Assembly (NCBI GenBank): GCA_009787745.1
Contig: WQST01000123.1
Span: forward strand, 1-6,939
Reading direction: 5' to 3'
DNA length: 6,939 nt
Origin: Lachnospiraceae bacterium
Lineage (GTDB): Bacteria; Bacillota; Clostridia; Lachnospirales; Lachnospiraceae
Below are positions 1 to 6,755 of this stretch, one piece after another (position 1 is the stretch's first letter; each line of letters begins with the position of its first letter). Under the pieces are notes generated by a model. It worked only from the letters and a program-made list of their open reading frames with translations, made no database searches and had not been told where the DNA came from. A program made the position numbers and the translations under genes.

Positions 1-1681
1 TCGCCGGGATTTCTGTTGTGATGCGGTCGATATAGTCGTATCCGGTAAAAATCGTTAACCCCAGATATTGGGTAACTATCGCCGAAATTAGCACATCATA
101 GCCGTTTATCCGAAGTGTATCGCCAACCTTAACGTTCCAAATTTGGGCAAAGTATTCGGGGATGACGACACCGTTTTGGAGGGCGGAAGAGGGGATATTA
201 AGCATATCAAAGTCATTTTCCAGAACGGCAAGAAGGTATTGTTCATCCATGATATCGACATTAAGCAATAGCGCTTTGTTATTCTTGGGCATCCGCTCGG
301 CGGCAGGATGCCCGTAAGACAGCGGTACCGGGTCAAAGCTTATGATGACATCATAATTAGTGAAATCTTGAAAATACTTGTCTTGGGTATTGCCGATTGA
401 ATCGTAAAAACCCAATGAAAAAGCAAGTAGGGCACAAGAACCGCACATACCAAGTACGACGGCGAAGAATCGGCTTTTGTTGCGAAATGAGTTTTTAAGC
501 GCGTACCGCGTGTTAAATGAGAACCGCTTCCATAAGAATTGGGCGCGTTCAAGTAAAATACGCCGGCCGCTTTTCGGAACGCGGGAACGCATGGCATGAG
601 CGGGCAGCAGTTTAAGGATAGGAATTAGTGCGATTAAACCCGAAATGACGCATAAAAGCATAGAAACAAAGACCGCTCCCCCCCACAAATTCAAATAAAA
701 AGCGAAACTAAGCGTCGGAACTTCAAACATTGACGAAAAAATGCCAATGATTAAATCACCGATAAACACCGCGGCAATACACCCGATTAATGCTCCGATT
801 AAGGAAGCAACCCCGAATTGCGTAAGGTAAATCCCGATGATTTTTCCGTCCGTAACGCCAAGTGATTTCATCGTCCCAATTTGTTTTCGGTCTTTTTGAA
901 TTGTTCGGGATAGCATAACATAGATAACGACCGTGATAAGGACGGCAAAAATTAAGGGGAAGATAGCCGCGAAACTCCCTATTTCACCTAAATCGGAACG
1001 GTAAAGCAGATGGTTTTGCTGATCCTTTTGCGGGATATATCTGAACGCTCCGATTAACAATGCTAATTCATTAACTGAATCTTTACTATCAGTAATTGCG
1101 ACGATTTCGTTAAAACCTGTCGGGAAAAAATCCTGCTGCACAAAGATAACCCCAAAACGCTCGGTCTGCGCCATCATCGTGCGCTCATTTTGAACCATAT
1201 AAATATACTCAGGCGAAGCGGCAAGCCCGGTTATAGTAAGCGATTTATCAGCGAGTGTTAATTTATCGCCAATAGAAAACCCCATTGAATCGGCGTTACG
1301 TTTTAGAAGGACGCATTCATTTTCATCAGACGGTAAACATCCGTCATAAAGATATGGAATATTTATCCCGTCTGTTAAAGAGACGACACGGAAAATGCGC
1401 TCACCCTCGCGGTAATCCCGTACTGTCCTGCCTTGTGCTGTGTCGATCTCATTAGAAGCCAAAAGCAGATTTACGCTCTCCTCATTAAAAGTGCCGTAAA
1501 AGGTAATATCGGCATAAGCATTATCGGTAATATATTTTTCCGCGGTTTCCTCGAATCGTAAAACAATAGTTGAAAGGGTAATATAAAAACACACACCAAC
1601 AACCAAAAGCAGTATAAGCCCCAAAAGCTGCGGAATGTACGAGCGGGCTTTTCGGAATGACAATTTTAATGGGGTTTTCAT
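1..1681 (-). CDS. FtsX-like ABC transporter permease, C-terminus cut by window edge
   Basis: This is the membrane subunit of a MacB/FtsX-type ABC transporter. I read all 560 codons from ATG 1681 to base 2 and found no stop, so the gene is intact as far as seen and continues past the left edge. Visible parts are TM1 (about residues 16-38), a first extracytoplasmic domain (about 40-230), a first FtsX core with TMs near 233-257, 280-308 and 330-358 and the typical cytoplasmic loop IQKDRKQIGTMKSLGV (261-276), then TM5 (about 403-423) and the start of a second extracytoplasmic domain (424 onward). The last three TMs expected of the family are missing only because the window ends. The start overlaps the stop of the ATPase by one base (TGATG), which fixes it and suggests translational coupling. 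It is a diverged paralogue of the permease at 4096-6729 but lacks that protein's coiled coil. The substrate is unknown; export of a peptide or lipid-like compound is inferred from the family only. Confidence 0.9.
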   Translation of the reverse strand, partial: MKTPLKLSFRKARSYIPQLLGLILLLVVGVCFYITLSTIVLRFEETAEKYITDNAYADITFYGTFNEESVNLLLASNEIDTAQGRTVRDYREGERIFRVVSLTDGINIPYLYDGCLPSDENECVLLKRNADSMGFSIGDKLTLADKSLTITGLAASPEYIYMVQNERTMMAQTERFGVIFVQQDFFPTGFNEIVAITDSKDSVNELALLIGAFRYIPQKDQQNHLLYRSDLGEIGSFAAIFPLIFAVLITVVIYVMLSRTIQKDRKQIGTMKSLGVTDGKIIGIYLTQFGVASLIGALIGCIAAVFIGDLIIGIFSSMFEVPTLSFAFYLNLWGGAVFVSMLLCVISGLIALIPILKLLPAHAMRSRVPKSGRRILLERAQFLWKRFSFNTRYALKNSFRNKSRFFAVVLGMCGSCALLAFSLGFYDSIGNTQDKYFQDFTNYDVIISFDPVPLSYGHPAAERMPKNNKALLLNVDIMDEQYLLAVLENDFDMLNIPSSALQNGVVIPEYFAQIWNVKVGDTLRINGYDVLISAIVTQYLGLTIFTGYDYIDRITTEIPA

Positions 1682-2399
1682 CACCAGTTTACCTCCGACG
1701 GGGATAGGGGGCGGTCATTTTCGGAGACGGCCAATAACTCACCGCTTCTAAGCGCGATAACCAGGTCGGCTATTTTCGCAATTTCTTGATTATGAGTAAT
1801 GAGTAGTATGGACGTTTTCTGCTCCCGGTGTATTTGCTTTAGGGCTTCAAGCACCATGATGCCTGTTTGGAAATCCAAAGCACCTGTGGGTTCATCGCAA
1901 AGCAGTACTTGCGGATTCTTCGCAATTGCTCTGGCGATTGACACCCTTTGCTGTTCACCGCCCGATAGTTCGCGGGATAATGGCTCATTCGGTCGGTTAA
2001 ACCAACCATCCCGAGCGCGTTTTCCGCTTGCTTGCGAGAAAGGTTGGCAAGTTCAGTAGAAAATTCCACGTTTTCAAGCGCGGTTAAATCGGGCAGGAGA
2101 TTATAGCTTTGAAAGACAAAGCCGATATGCCCGCCGCGAAATGCCGTCATTTGCTTTTTATTAAAGGCTGTAATATCGGTTGCACCGAAGAAGATACTGC
2201 CTTGTGTCGGCCGATCCATGCAACCGAGCATATTGATAAGCGTGGATTTACCCGAACCGCTTGCGCCTAAGATAACGATAAATTTTCCGGCAGGGATGGT
2301 TAAATTAATACTTTTGAGGGCGGTAACTTTTGCGCCGCCCTCGCCGTATTCCTTGGTTAAGCCGGAAAGCGTAAACAAATTTTTAGTTTCGGCGGACAT
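1681..2399 (-). pseudogene. MacB-class ABC transporter ATPase, broken by a one-base frameshift
   Basis: This is the nucleotide-binding subunit paired with the downstream permease. Reading from ATG 2399 gives Walker A GASGSGKST (residues 45-53) and the Q-loop FVFQ (Q97), then H140-Y141-P142. There the frame is lost. The remainder continues one frame over as RELSGGEQQRVSIARA, the signature motif, followed by Walker B LLCDEP, the D-loop region TGALD and the H-loop ITH, ending at TGA 1681-1683. One base is missing at the GGG run 1974-1976 (plus strand); a fourth G would give H-Y-P-R-E-L-S-G-G. The repaired protein would be 239 residues, normal for the family. As written, translation stops at 1839-1841 with no signature motif or Walker B. 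The start is supported by GGAGG at 2406-2410 with 6-nt spacing; an ATG at 2444 in the same frame lacks this. Everything outside the lesion looks conserved, so the change is recent or is a sequencing or assembly error. Confidence 0.88.
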
Positions 2400-2476
2400 T
2401 AGGCACCTCCATAAAGATAGGAAATAAGGCTGTTCATAATACATTCGAAAGTTTCCGTTAAATCTTCTTTAATCAT
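2399..2476 (-). CDS. Possible 25-residue leader ORF ahead of the ABC ATPase
   Basis: A short open frame begins at ATG 2476 (MIKEDLTETF...) and ends with a TAA that shares its last base with the ATPase ATG (TAATG). Its last codons, GGA GGT, form the Shine-Dalgarno of the ATPase. The predicted transcription start of the promoter at 2488-2516 falls only about 4-7 bases before this ATG, so translation would be nearly leaderless, and I see no good ribosome binding site for it. The protein resembles nothing I recognise. It could be a coupling or attenuation peptide, or chance; an ORF of this length is not by itself evidence. Confidence 0.25.
   Translation of the reverse strand: MIKEDLTETFECIMNSLISYLYGGA
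2406..2410 (-). promoter_or_regulatory. Ribosome binding site of the ABC ATPase
   Basis: GGAGG on the minus strand lies 6 bases before ATG 2399. It decides the start in favour of 2399 over the in-frame ATG at 2444, which has no comparable site. Confidence 0.75.
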
Positions 2477-2487
2477 TAAATCACTGC

Positions 2488-2516
2488 AATATATCATGGA
2501 GGGAGATATTTGTCAA
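2488..2516 (-). promoter_or_regulatory. Sigma-A/sigma-70 promoter of the ABC transporter operon
   Basis: On the minus strand a perfect -35 TTGACA (2516-2511) and a near-perfect -10 TATATT (2493-2488) are separated by exactly 17 bases. The predicted start is near 2480-2482, giving a leader of about 80 bases to the ATPase ATG at 2399. This is the clearest promoter in the window. The palindromic repeats starting at 2556 lie 40 bases or more upstream of the -35, so they do not overlap it. Confidence 0.8.
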
Positions 2517-2555
2517 TTGTTTTTATTATTATGCGATTTTCGCGCACAAAATTGT

Positions 2556-2606
2556 AAATCATGATATAATGACGTTAGTCATTATATCGGCGCGGCTTTA
2601 GTGCGC
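2556..2606 (+). repeat. 51-bp direct repeat, copy 1, with internal palindrome
   Basis: This stretch matches 2635-2685 at 50 of 51 positions (C at 2596, T at 2675). It contains a perfect inverted repeat, GATATAATGAC (2563-2573) and GTCATTATATC (2578-2588), around a GTTA centre, then a GC-rich tail ending in TTTAGTGCGC. Just upstream (2540-2549) lies CGCGCACAAA, an imperfect inverse of the tail, so the unit may be a larger palindromic element of about 70 bp. Each arm contains TATAAT, so the palindrome offers a -10-like hexamer on both strands. It could be an operator for a dimeric repressor or a palindromic repeat family. Confidence 0.85.
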
Positions 2607-2619
2607 ATCCCCCGGAGGG

Positions 2620-2642
2620 CATGATTTCCAAAGGAAATCATG
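2620..2642. repeat. Perfect hairpin between the two 51-bp repeats
   Basis: CATGATTTCC (2620-2629) and GGAAATCATG (2633-2642) are perfect 10-bp arms around AAA. The right arm runs into the second 51-bp repeat, sharing AAATCATG with it. No T-tract follows, so it does not look like an intrinsic terminator. Confidence 0.75.
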
Positions 2643-2685
2643 ATATAATGACGTTAGTCATTATATCGGCGCGGTTTTAGTGCGC
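2635..2685 (+). repeat. 51-bp direct repeat, copy 2, with internal palindrome
   Basis: Second copy, offset 79 bases from the first with one mismatch. Its palindrome is at 2642-2667. It ends 32 bases before the ATG of the phosphoribosyltransferase and 22 bases before that gene's GGAGG, so it sits where the promoter or operator of that gene must be. TATAAT at 2644-2649 is a candidate -10, but no convincing -35 lies 16-18 bases upstream. TATTAT at 2693-2698 is another candidate but would leave only about 12 bases of leader. Confidence 0.85.
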
Positions 2686-2716
2686 GCGAGACTATTATCT
2701 ATTAACGGAGGTTAAC

Positions 2717-3280
2717 ATGGAACAACTATATTATCAGATTAAAGTCGCAGGTCTTACAAGAAATTTGCAAGTATGTAAAATTAACGATGATTTAAGTATT
2801 GCCTATTTCGTTTTATTCGGAGATGTTGAAATGACCGTTAAAGCGGCTGAACAACTAATAAAAATGGCTCCCGAGCATGATATTCTTATAACGGCAGAAG
2901 CGAAGGGCATCCCGCTGATCCATGAGATGGCGCGCCAAAGCAATCAGAATTTTTATATCATCGTCCGTAAAAATAAAAAAATACATATGACAGACGCACT
3001 ATCAGTTGACCTAAAACCGATTACTACTCACGAAATGCTGAATCTTTTTATTGATTCTACGGAAGCTTCGCTAATGCGCGGTAAAAGAGTACTGATCGTT
3101 GATGATGTTATCAGCACGGGAGAATCACTTCGGGCAGTTGAAGAACTGGTTCAAAAAGCAGGAGGACAAGTTGTCGGTAAAATGGCGGTTTTAGCAGAAG
3201 GCGACGCTAAAAATCGTGATGATATTATTTTCCTTGAAGCATTACCGCTTCTTAATAATGACGGAACACCGAAGCAATAA
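2717..3280 (+). CDS. Apt-like phosphoribosyltransferase (type I PRTase family)
   Basis: A 187-residue protein of the type I phosphoribosyltransferase fold, which transfers the phosphoribosyl group of PRPP to a base; it is cytoplasmic and probably serves purine salvage. The PRPP-binding loop is VLIVDDVISTGES (125-137), with the two acidic residues D129-D130 and the STGES phosphate-binding turn. An upstream ITAEAKGIPLIHEMAR segment (58-73) corresponds to the EARG/EAKG region of adenine phosphoribosyltransferases. It differs clearly from Bacillus xanthine phosphoribosyltransferase (Xpt) at the PRPP loop, so I do not assign xpt. Base specificity cannot be read and the family member may not use adenine. 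The start is set by GGAGG at 2707-2711, 5 bases before ATG. The stop TAA is followed in frame by three more TAA triplets (3281-3289). It is convergent with the superoxide dismutase and shows no operon partner in the window. Confidence 0.88.
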   Translation: MEQLYYQIKVAGLTRNLQVCKINDDLSIAYFVLFGDVEMTVKAAEQLIKMAPEHDILITAEAKGIPLIHEMARQSNQNFYIIVRKNKKIHMTDALSVDLKPITTHEMLNLFIDSTEASLMRGKRVLIVDDVISTGESLRAVEELVQKAGGQVVGKMAVLAEGDAKNRDDIIFLEALPLLNNDGTPKQ

Positions 3281-3289
3281 TAATAATAA

Positions 3290-3310
3290 GGGGCGGCCGA
3301 TTGCCGCCCC
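3290..3310 (-). terminator. Intrinsic terminator between convergent genes, best for the minus-strand sod
   Basis: GGGGCGGC (3290-3297) and GCCGCCCC (3303-3310) form a perfect 8-bp stem with a 5-base loop. Read on the minus strand the stem is followed by TTATTATTATTATT, a T-rich tail, 18 bases past the sod stop. On the plus strand the stem is followed by ATCAGC without a T-tract, so termination of the phosphoribosyltransferase transcript here would be weaker. The tail overlaps the in-frame TAA series of that gene. Confidence 0.8.
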
Positions 3311-3328
3311 ATCAGCAAATGAAGTATT

Positions 3329-3973
3329 CTACATCAGCGGTATTTTCGCATCTATCGCATAAATTAATCTTTGCTTCACATCACTCCAATTAATCAGATT
3401 CCACCAGGCATCTACATATTCATCAAGCGAAGCAAAATATTTTAGGAAATAAGCATGTTCCCAGACATCGCAGACCAGAATCGGGATGATACCCCACTGC
3501 GTCAAATTCTGAAATTTTTCACACTGCAATATTTCCAAATGCTTAAAAGCGGGATTATAGCCCAGAATCCCCCACCCCGAACCTTCAACATTCTTAGTCG
3601 CGGCAAGGAACTGCGCCTTAAAAGCAGAAAAATTGCCAAAGTACTGATTGATCTGATTCGTCAAATATTCCCCCGGGCTTCCGCCCGTGCCGGGGCTGGT
3701 CATATTAGTCCAAAAGACACTATGCAATATATGACCCGAACCTAAGAAAGCTAATTGATTTTCCCAAAACTTGATGAAATCATAATTTCCCTGCTTGCGG
3801 ACTTCTACTAAAGCAAGTTCTGTTTTGTTAAGTCCCTCAACGATGCTTTTATGAAGGTCATTGTGGTGAATTTCCATTGTTCTGGCATCTATTATCGGTT
3901 CAAGAGCATTGTAGGGATAAGGAAGCGGCGGCAGAATATGCGCACCTGGTGCGATGGGAGCAAGATTATACAT
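3329..3973 (-). CDS. Superoxide dismutase, Fe/Mn family
   Basis: This enzyme dismutates superoxide to oxygen and hydrogen peroxide. Numbering from MYNLAP (214 residues), the four metal ligands are present: H36 (EIHH), H84 (GSGHILHSVFW), D169 and H173 (DVWEHAYFLKY). Family blocks LPPLPYPYNALEP (14-26) and WWNLINWSDV (190-199) are also clear. G80 with Q155 at the second-shell glutamine place suggests the Mn-type arrangement, though metal use cannot be settled. Two gateway residues are changed: the positions of E. coli SodB His30 and Tyr34 hold L40 and I44. The start is uncertain. ATG 3973 fits the family length; TTG 3979 has GAGG at an 8-base spacing; ATG 4000 and ATG 4033 are longer in-frame options with weak sites. 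No signal peptide is seen. It lies on the same strand as, and 122 bases after, the large permease, and ends at a good terminator. Confidence 0.93.
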   Translation of the reverse strand: MYNLAPIAPGAHILPPLPYPYNALEPIIDARTMEIHHNDLHKSIVEGLNKTELALVEVRKQGNYDFIKFWENQLAFLGSGHILHSVFWTNMTSPGTGGSPGEYLTNQINQYFGNFSAFKAQFLAATKNVEGSGWGILGYNPAFKHLEILQCEKFQNLTQWGIIPILVCDVWEHAYFLKYFASLDEYVDAWWNLINWSDVKQRLIYAIDAKIPLM

Positions 3974-4038
3974 TTCCAAAGAGATAACCTCAAGTGTCAT
4001 TATTTCTTTAATATATGTACATTTGCATTTCATGTGAA

Positions 4039-4054
4039 TGCGGAATCATCCGCA
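4039..4054. repeat. Short hairpin between permease and sod
   Basis: TGCGGA (4039-4044) and TCCGCA (4049-4054) form a 6-bp stem with a 4-base loop, 41 bases after the permease stop. There is no T-tract on either side, so it is at best a weak terminator or an RNA-stability hairpin. The rest of 3974-4095 shows no gene and no clear promoter. Confidence 0.4.
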
Positions 4055-4095
4055 AATGTCATTAAAAGGTTGAAATCTGTTCATATTCTGAAATT

Positions 4096-6729
4096 CTACT
4101 CTACATTTTTCAGTGATTCGACCATATCAATCCGTATCAAACGGTAGTTCATGATAATATTTACCGTCAGCGCAAAGGCAAGTGACAATACCGCCGCGAG
4201 AATATAGCTTTGCGGATGGATAATCGTCGGAAATTTTAATATATCAATCTCCACGGTCGTAATCACATAACCGTGGAGAAGGATTCCGCCCAAAAATCCC
4301 AACAAGATACCGAGAAGCGTCACGACCCCATTTTCCCTGTAAATATACATAGCCAGTTCATGGTCATTAAAGCCCAAAACCTTAATCGTCGCCAGCTCAC
4401 GGATTCGCTCCGAAATATTAATATTCGTCAAATTGAAGAGTACCACCAGCGCCAGCGAACAAGCAATCACAATTAAAACGATTGAAACAATATCCATTGC
4501 CGCGGTCTGATCTCCGATTTGCTCTCTTAGTTCATCATTATGAATCAATGCCCGCACATTACTGTTCGAAAGCAAAGGTATCGCAAAATCCCGCCCATTA
4601 TCATAAAAAATAAAGGTATTATTAGGATATGGCTCTTCATCAAGCATTTCAATATACATATCAGGCGCCATATAAATAAAATGCCGGATATAATTATCGA
4701 CGATGCCTGTAACTTTTGCTTGATACGATTTACCGCCGCTATATGTAACAGAAAAACTATCACCGACCGAAACCCCCATCACTCTTGCCAGTTTTTCCGT
4801 AACCAACACGCTTTGCGAGTTCATCGTAATCGTCCCTTCTTTTGCAATGAAATGAAAATAATCATTCATTTCCCAAGGATTATCAGGAATAATGAGCGTC
4901 GTCGGCAAACCGCCGTTTTCCCCGCTTGCCGTCACCGATTCTTCCCTGACGAATAAATGTTTATGCGGTAATAACGCCCTAAGTTCATGACGTTGTTCAT
5001 CGGTGGTTAATTCTTTCAAATACGCACGGGCATCATACCTGATAATACTTCCGAATTGTAAATCGGCGACCCCGCTCAAACTGTCGCGTAAGCCAAAAGC
5101 CGTCAGCAACAGTGCCGAACACCCTGCCACCCCCGCAAGCGACATAATAAAACGGGTTTTATAGCGGAAAATATTTCGGGCGGTAACTTTACTGAAAAAA
5201 CCTAAGTGCTTCCATATAAACGGAATTTTTTCAAGCAAAACACGCTTTCCTTCTTGCGGCGATTTCGGGCGCATAAGCAAAGCGGGGGCGCCGTGCATCG
5301 AACTTAAAAATGTCCAAAGCGAAACCAATATAATCGATGATACCGCTGAGACGACCGCGAAAACGGCGATTCCAAACGGAATCGGCATTTCGACAGGCGG
5401 CATTCGGTATAAATGCCCGTATGCGTCAGCTATAATGAAGGGAAATAATTTGCTCCCCACTGCCACCCCGAAAATACTTCCAATTATGGCGGCACTAAAT
5501 GCATAAAACAGATATTTCGCCATTATCGCAAACGGACGATAGCCTAATGCTTTGTAGATCCCGATTTGGGTTCGGCTTTCCTCAACCATGCGGGACATTG
5601 TCGTCAGCGAAACCATAATCGCGACAAGGAAAAACACTAGCGGGAACACATAGCCGATTTGTTTAAGCCGTAATGTGTCCTGATAGTATGAATCAAAAGC
5701 CAAACCATCCTTGCGGGTAAAATAAAACCACTCAGGTATCGGCGCATCGTTTAATTTTTCCTGCGCGTCAATAAGTTCTTTTTTTGCATCAGCAAGTTCT
5801 TCCCGCGCATCCTTTTCTTCCGCGTCTAAAAGTTCTGCTATCGCTTTATTAAGTTCGCTTTCTACATCGGCTAATTCGCGTTTCGCATTGGCAATTTTTT
5901 CTTCCAATTCATTAAGAGCATCTGTGTATTCAATAAATCCGTCATTAATTTCACGTTGCGCATCAATTAGTTTTTCTGTATGTCTGACTACGCGTGAATC
6001 TCCGATTTGCTCAATAATATTTTTCCATGATTCGGCGGCAATATAGTAATCATCAGTTAAATTATCCATCTCATGCGAGCCGTCCATGAGCAAATATACA
6101 TCTGTGTAAACCTCTAAAATGCTTGCGTCGGTATGCAGATACAGGTAATAACTAAGCGAGCCGTCGCCCAGGGTGGTATTACCTCTTTGTGATGATATAA
6201 ATAACGGCGAGGAAACTACTCCGACCACCGTAAAAGTATCGTTCGGGAAAATCTCATGATAGCCGTCCATATCATCTAAGCTCAGGCTAATCGTATCGCC
6301 GATATTAATATTTGCATCGTTAAGAATACGGCGTTCTATTACGCATTCATCGGGTTTCGCGGGAAGTCTGCCGTCAAGGATAGTAATGGTGTTAATTATA
6401 TCAGGCAACGCATATGTGCGGACTGCCCGTTTTTCATTATCAATGTGGATAAATACATCAAGAATGCGTGTCGGCATGACTTTTAGGACACCCGCGGTAT
6501 TTTTTAGGGTGCTGATGTCTTCTTCATCAAAACCGATTGTTGATTTTAGTTGTAAGTCATATAGATTGTGTTCTTTATATGTTTTATCCGCGATATTACG
6601 CATGTCAATGGACGCCGCCTGGATGCCCACCACCGAAGAGGCTCCAAGTGCCGTAATTATAAGCAAGGACAAAAAGCGTCCGATTGTGTTCTTAATTTCG
6701 CGAAATAAGTCTTTTAAGTATGCGTTCAT
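4096..6729 (-). CDS. Large FtsX-like ABC transporter permease with extracytoplasmic coiled coil
   Basis: An 877-residue integral membrane subunit of a MacB/FtsX-type transporter. Order: TM1 (about 17-39); first extracytoplasmic domain (40-350) whose second part (about 247-330) is a charged Ala/Glu/Lys/Leu-rich coiled coil (for example NAKRELADVESELNKA); TMs near 355-378, 398-428 and 450-477 forming the first FtsX core with the loop SRTQIGIYKALGY (385-397); TM5 (525-546); second extracytoplasmic domain (547-740); and a second FtsX core with TMs near 742-768, 800-820 and 840-862 and the loop ERIRELATIKVLGF (774-787). It is complete, with 8 predicted TMs. The start is ATG 6729, backed by AGGA with 6-base spacing; a GTG at 6756 would add 9 residues but lies inside a repeat element. 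No ATPase adjoins it here. A partner may lie beyond the right edge on the same strand, or be the one at 1681-2399. Coiled-coil permeases of this type are common in Clostridia; the substrate is unknown. Confidence 0.92.
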   Translation of the reverse strand: MNAYLKDLFREIKNTIGRFLSLLIITALGASSVVGIQAASIDMRNIADKTYKEHNLYDLQLKSTIGFDEEDISTLKNTAGVLKVMPTRILDVFIHIDNEKRAVRTYALPDIINTITILDGRLPAKPDECVIERRILNDANINIGDTISLSLDDMDGYHEIFPNDTFTVVGVVSSPLFISSQRGNTTLGDGSLSYYLYLHTDASILEVYTDVYLLMDGSHEMDNLTDDYYIAAESWKNIIEQIGDSRVVRHTEKLIDAQREINDGFIEYTDALNELEEKIANAKRELADVESELNKAIAELLDAEEKDAREELADAKKELIDAQEKLNDAPIPEWFYFTRKDGLAFDSYYQDTLRLKQIGYVFPLVFFLVAIMVSLTTMSRMVEESRTQIGIYKALGYRPFAIMAKYLFYAFSAAIIGSIFGVAVGSKLFPFIIADAYGHLYRMPPVEMPIPFGIAVFAVVSAVSSIILVSLWTFLSSMHGAPALLMRPKSPQEGKRVLLEKIPFIWKHLGFFSKVTARNIFRYKTRFIMSLAGVAGCSALLLTAFGLRDSLSGVADLQFGSIIRYDARAYLKELTTDEQRHELRALLPHKHLFVREESVTASGENGGLPTTLIIPDNPWEMNDYFHFIAKEGTITMNSQSVLVTEKLARVMGVSVGDSFSVTYSGGKSYQAKVTGIVDNYIRHFIYMAPDMYIEMLDEEPYPNNTFIFYDNGRDFAIPLLSNSNVRALIHNDELREQIGDQTAAMDIVSIVLIVIACSLALVVLFNLTNINISERIRELATIKVLGFNDHELAMYIYRENGVVTLLGILLGFLGGILLHGYVITTVEIDILKFPTIIHPQSYILAAVLSLAFALTVNIIMNYRLIRIDMVESLKNVE

Positions 6730-6735
6730 TTCGAT

Positions 6736-6739
6736 TCCT
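6736..6739 (-). promoter_or_regulatory. Ribosome binding site of the large permease
   Basis: AGGA on the minus strand stands 6 bases before ATG 6729. It favours this start over the in-frame GTG at 6756, whose nearest purine-rich stretch belongs to the repeat element. Confidence 0.6.
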
Positions 6740-6755
6740 AAGGATTGGTAGTACA

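Noticed and set aside
1972..1982. Programmed -1 frameshifting to produce the full ATPase
   Set aside because: A -1 slip would restore the frame, but the site reads CAT TAT CCC GCG without a slippery heptamer, and I see no stimulatory stem or internal Shine-Dalgarno. A plain indel is simpler.
2621..2680. 19-codon ORF starting after GGAGGG upstream of the phosphoribosyltransferase
   Set aside because: The spacing from GGAGG to ATG is only 2 bases, and the frame is made almost entirely of the hairpin and the repeated palindrome, so it is likely fortuitous.
2607..2716. Purine riboswitch in the leader of the phosphoribosyltransferase
   Set aside because: The leader is dominated by the 51-bp repeat and the 10-bp hairpin; I cannot find the three-way junction and loop-loop pairing of the purine aptamer.
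3455..3745. Plus-strand open frame across the sod gene
   Set aside because: It is antisense to a protein with clear family motifs and its translation is low in recognisable features; it is a shadow of the sod reading frame.
4034..4095. Intrinsic terminator after the large permease
   Set aside because: The only hairpin (4039-4054) has a 6-bp stem and no T-tract, so read-through into sod remains possible.
4540..4956. Plus-strand open frame within the large permease gene
   Set aside because: It is antisense to a continuous 877-codon frame with TM and FtsX motifs, and its own translation is rich in Arg/His/Ile typical of reverse-complement shadows.
6386..6751. Plus-strand open frame opposite the start of the large permease
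   Set aside because: It mirrors the N-terminal TM and first outside domain of the permease and has no ribosome binding site or recognisable domain.
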